Of a DNA stretch of 7,664 bases, positions 6,650-7,664 are shown piece after piece. The DNA is taken from the NCBI GenBank assembly GCA_024635735.1, contig JAGXII010000080.1, positions 1-7,664 of the forward strand, given 5' to 3'. The stretch's first letter is position 1; each line of letters begins with the position of its first letter. This DNA is from Christiangramia sp. Its GTDB lineage: Bacteria; Bacteroidota; Bacteroidia; Flavobacteriales; Flavobacteriaceae. Made by a program: the position numbers and the translations under genes. The notes below the pieces were generated by a model, which was given only the letters and a program-made list of their open reading frames with translations, was not told the origin of the DNA and ran no database searches.

Positions 6650-7664
6650 TTAATTGTATTTCACTTTTCTCAAAATTCTCATACTTTCCTTATAAGAATT
6701 ATAGATTTCAGGATTATAAGCCTTAAGATAAGGTTTGGCTTCTTCGAGTTGGGTTAAAGCTTCTTTAAAATTATTTAAATAGCATAATAAATAGGTGGAA
6801 GGTAAATTTTTGAGGTCTTTTTTCTGAACATTATTAAGCTCATATCCTTTCTTCAGTTTTTGGATAAGAGCCTTGTTGGTATTATAAATATGATAGAGTG
6901 TTTTCTTATCAAATTTTGGAGGTTCAAATAAAAGCTGACTCTCTATATCATAATTTCCATTGTCCCGAAAACTTATTACCACTTCTTCCAGGGGATAATA
7001 TTTAAACTGGTCATGTAATCCCAGGTGTACATATTCTATAATTTTAAAGGAATTCTGGTCCTGGATTATGCTAACCTCATCGAGATCTGAATAAAATAAT
7101 TTTACCTGTTCGTTTATAAGTTCAATATCTACCCGGGAGAAATAAGTTTCATTTTTTATTCGCTTTTCCTTGCCTGCCCAGCACACTACAAAATATTCTT
7201 TGAAAACTTTATAGGTTGGATTATAATCTTTCCGTTTACGCATAAAGTCGAATACGCCATCCAAAGTATGTTCAATATTATTATGTGAATGGTTTTCTAT
7301 AGAAGCGACAATTGCTGAATTCACATCCCGTATTTCAATATCAAAAACCTTTGGCATACTAATACTCCCATCTCTTAAAAAAACCGATCCTCCGTAATAT
7401 TTCCAGATATTCTTTCTAAAAGAACAAATCTTACTGTGATTGGGTCTAATAGTAACCAGGCCTACCACCAGTTCATCCTGCAGATGTGGAAAGGGAATGT
7501 TTTCATAAGAAATTAACGGAGGATTGGTGAGATAGGCATTTATCAGATTCTGGATTTTACTGTCGTCAAAAAAGTCGATTCCAACAATTTTACTGTCTTC
7601 ATCCTCCACTCCAATTACGATATAAGAGTTATTCTGGGGATTGGAATTAGACAGAGCACAGATA
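6650..7664 (-). CDS. AlbA_2 (Schlafen-type) domain protein, 5' end beyond the window
   Basis: 337 codons are visible and the frame is open to the right edge. A GTG at 7607-7609 is an internal Val, not the start: the codons before it read ICALSNSNPQNNSYIVIG, joining to VEDEDSKIVGI, which is the AlbA_2 core pattern (ALxNs...YIxIGVEDxxxxIVGI). Counting from the first whole codon (7661-7663), a second AlbA_2 element, VFLRDGSISMP, lies at 94-104. The domain occurs in Schlafen-like proteins and in many bacterial ATP-binding or HTH-fused regulators, where nucleic-acid or nucleotide binding is proposed. After it come a mixed region (~150-250) I do not recognise and a charged helical tail (~254-337) that could be TPR-like. 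It ends in TAA, one base before the phosphatase ATG, so the two form an operon. The missing N terminus should hold the start of the AlbA_2 fold. Biological role unknown. Confidence 0.78.
   Translation of the reverse strand, partial: ICALSNSNPQNNSYIVIGVEDEDSKIVGIDFFDDSKIQNLINAYLTNPPLISYENIPFPHLQDELVVGLVTIRPNHSKICSFRKNIWKYYGGSVFLRDGSISMPKVFDIEIRDVNSAIVASIENHSHNNIEHTLDGVFDFMRKRKDYNPTYKVFKEYFVVCWAGKEKRIKNETYFSRVDIELINEQVKLFYSDLDEVSIIQDQNSFKIIEYVHLGLHDQFKYYPLEEVVISFRDNGNYDIESQLLFEPPKFDKKTLYHIYNTNKALIQKLKKGYELNNVQKKDLKNLPSTYLLCYLNNFKEALTQLEEAKPYLKAYNPEIYNSYKESMRILRKVKYN

Noticed and set aside
5920..7664. AlbA_2 plus phosphatase as an anti-phage defence system
   Set aside because: Some Schlafen-like proteins have been linked to defence, but no effector nuclease, no other defence gene and no mobile-element signature is visible here, so the claim is not supported.

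Overview
The window looks like ordinary chromosomal DNA from a member of the Bacteroidetes, most likely a marine-type Flavobacteriaceae. Four things suggest this: AT-rich DNA with A-rich leaders and few clear Shine-Dalgarno sites, protein families common in flavobacteria, exported proteins whose signal peptides end in '...AKAQ' or '...GFSQ', and short GC-stem terminators. The genus is inference only. I see no rRNA, tRNA, CRISPR array, insertion sequence, integrase or phage gene.

Layout, left to right. (1) The 3' part of an ALDH7-type aldehyde dehydrogenase gene (+ strand) runs in from the left edge. It probably encodes a lysine-catabolic semialdehyde / piperideine-6-carboxylate dehydrogenase. 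(2) It converges on a full-length gene (- strand) for a secreted M28 metallopeptidase of the glutamate carboxypeptidase II type. One strong bidirectional hairpin terminator lies between them. (3) A 175-bp divergent intergenic region leads to a small DUF1232 gene (+). (4) That gene converges, with a 21-bp gap, on a small outer-membrane beta-barrel gene (-). (5) Upstream of the barrel gene, beyond another strong hairpin terminator, is a complete plant-type acyl-ACP desaturase gene (-) with all six diiron ligands in place. (6) A 181-bp gap carrying overlapping GATTA/TAATC dyads separates the desaturase from a two-gene unit (-). This unit is an AlbA_2 (Schlafen-type) protein whose 5' end lies beyond the right edge, followed after one base by a PPP-type metallophosphoesterase.

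The genes do not form one pathway: the strand flips at every boundary as far as the barrel gene, and two of the gaps hold clear terminators. The only convincing operon is AlbA_2 plus phosphatase. It is also the least understood part of the window, with an uncharacterised C-terminal region in the AlbA_2 protein and a GDYVDGW variant of the usual PPP GDxxDRG motif in the phosphatase. The other points of interest are possible cis-regulatory dyads. I found no clear evidence of a dramatic new system here.
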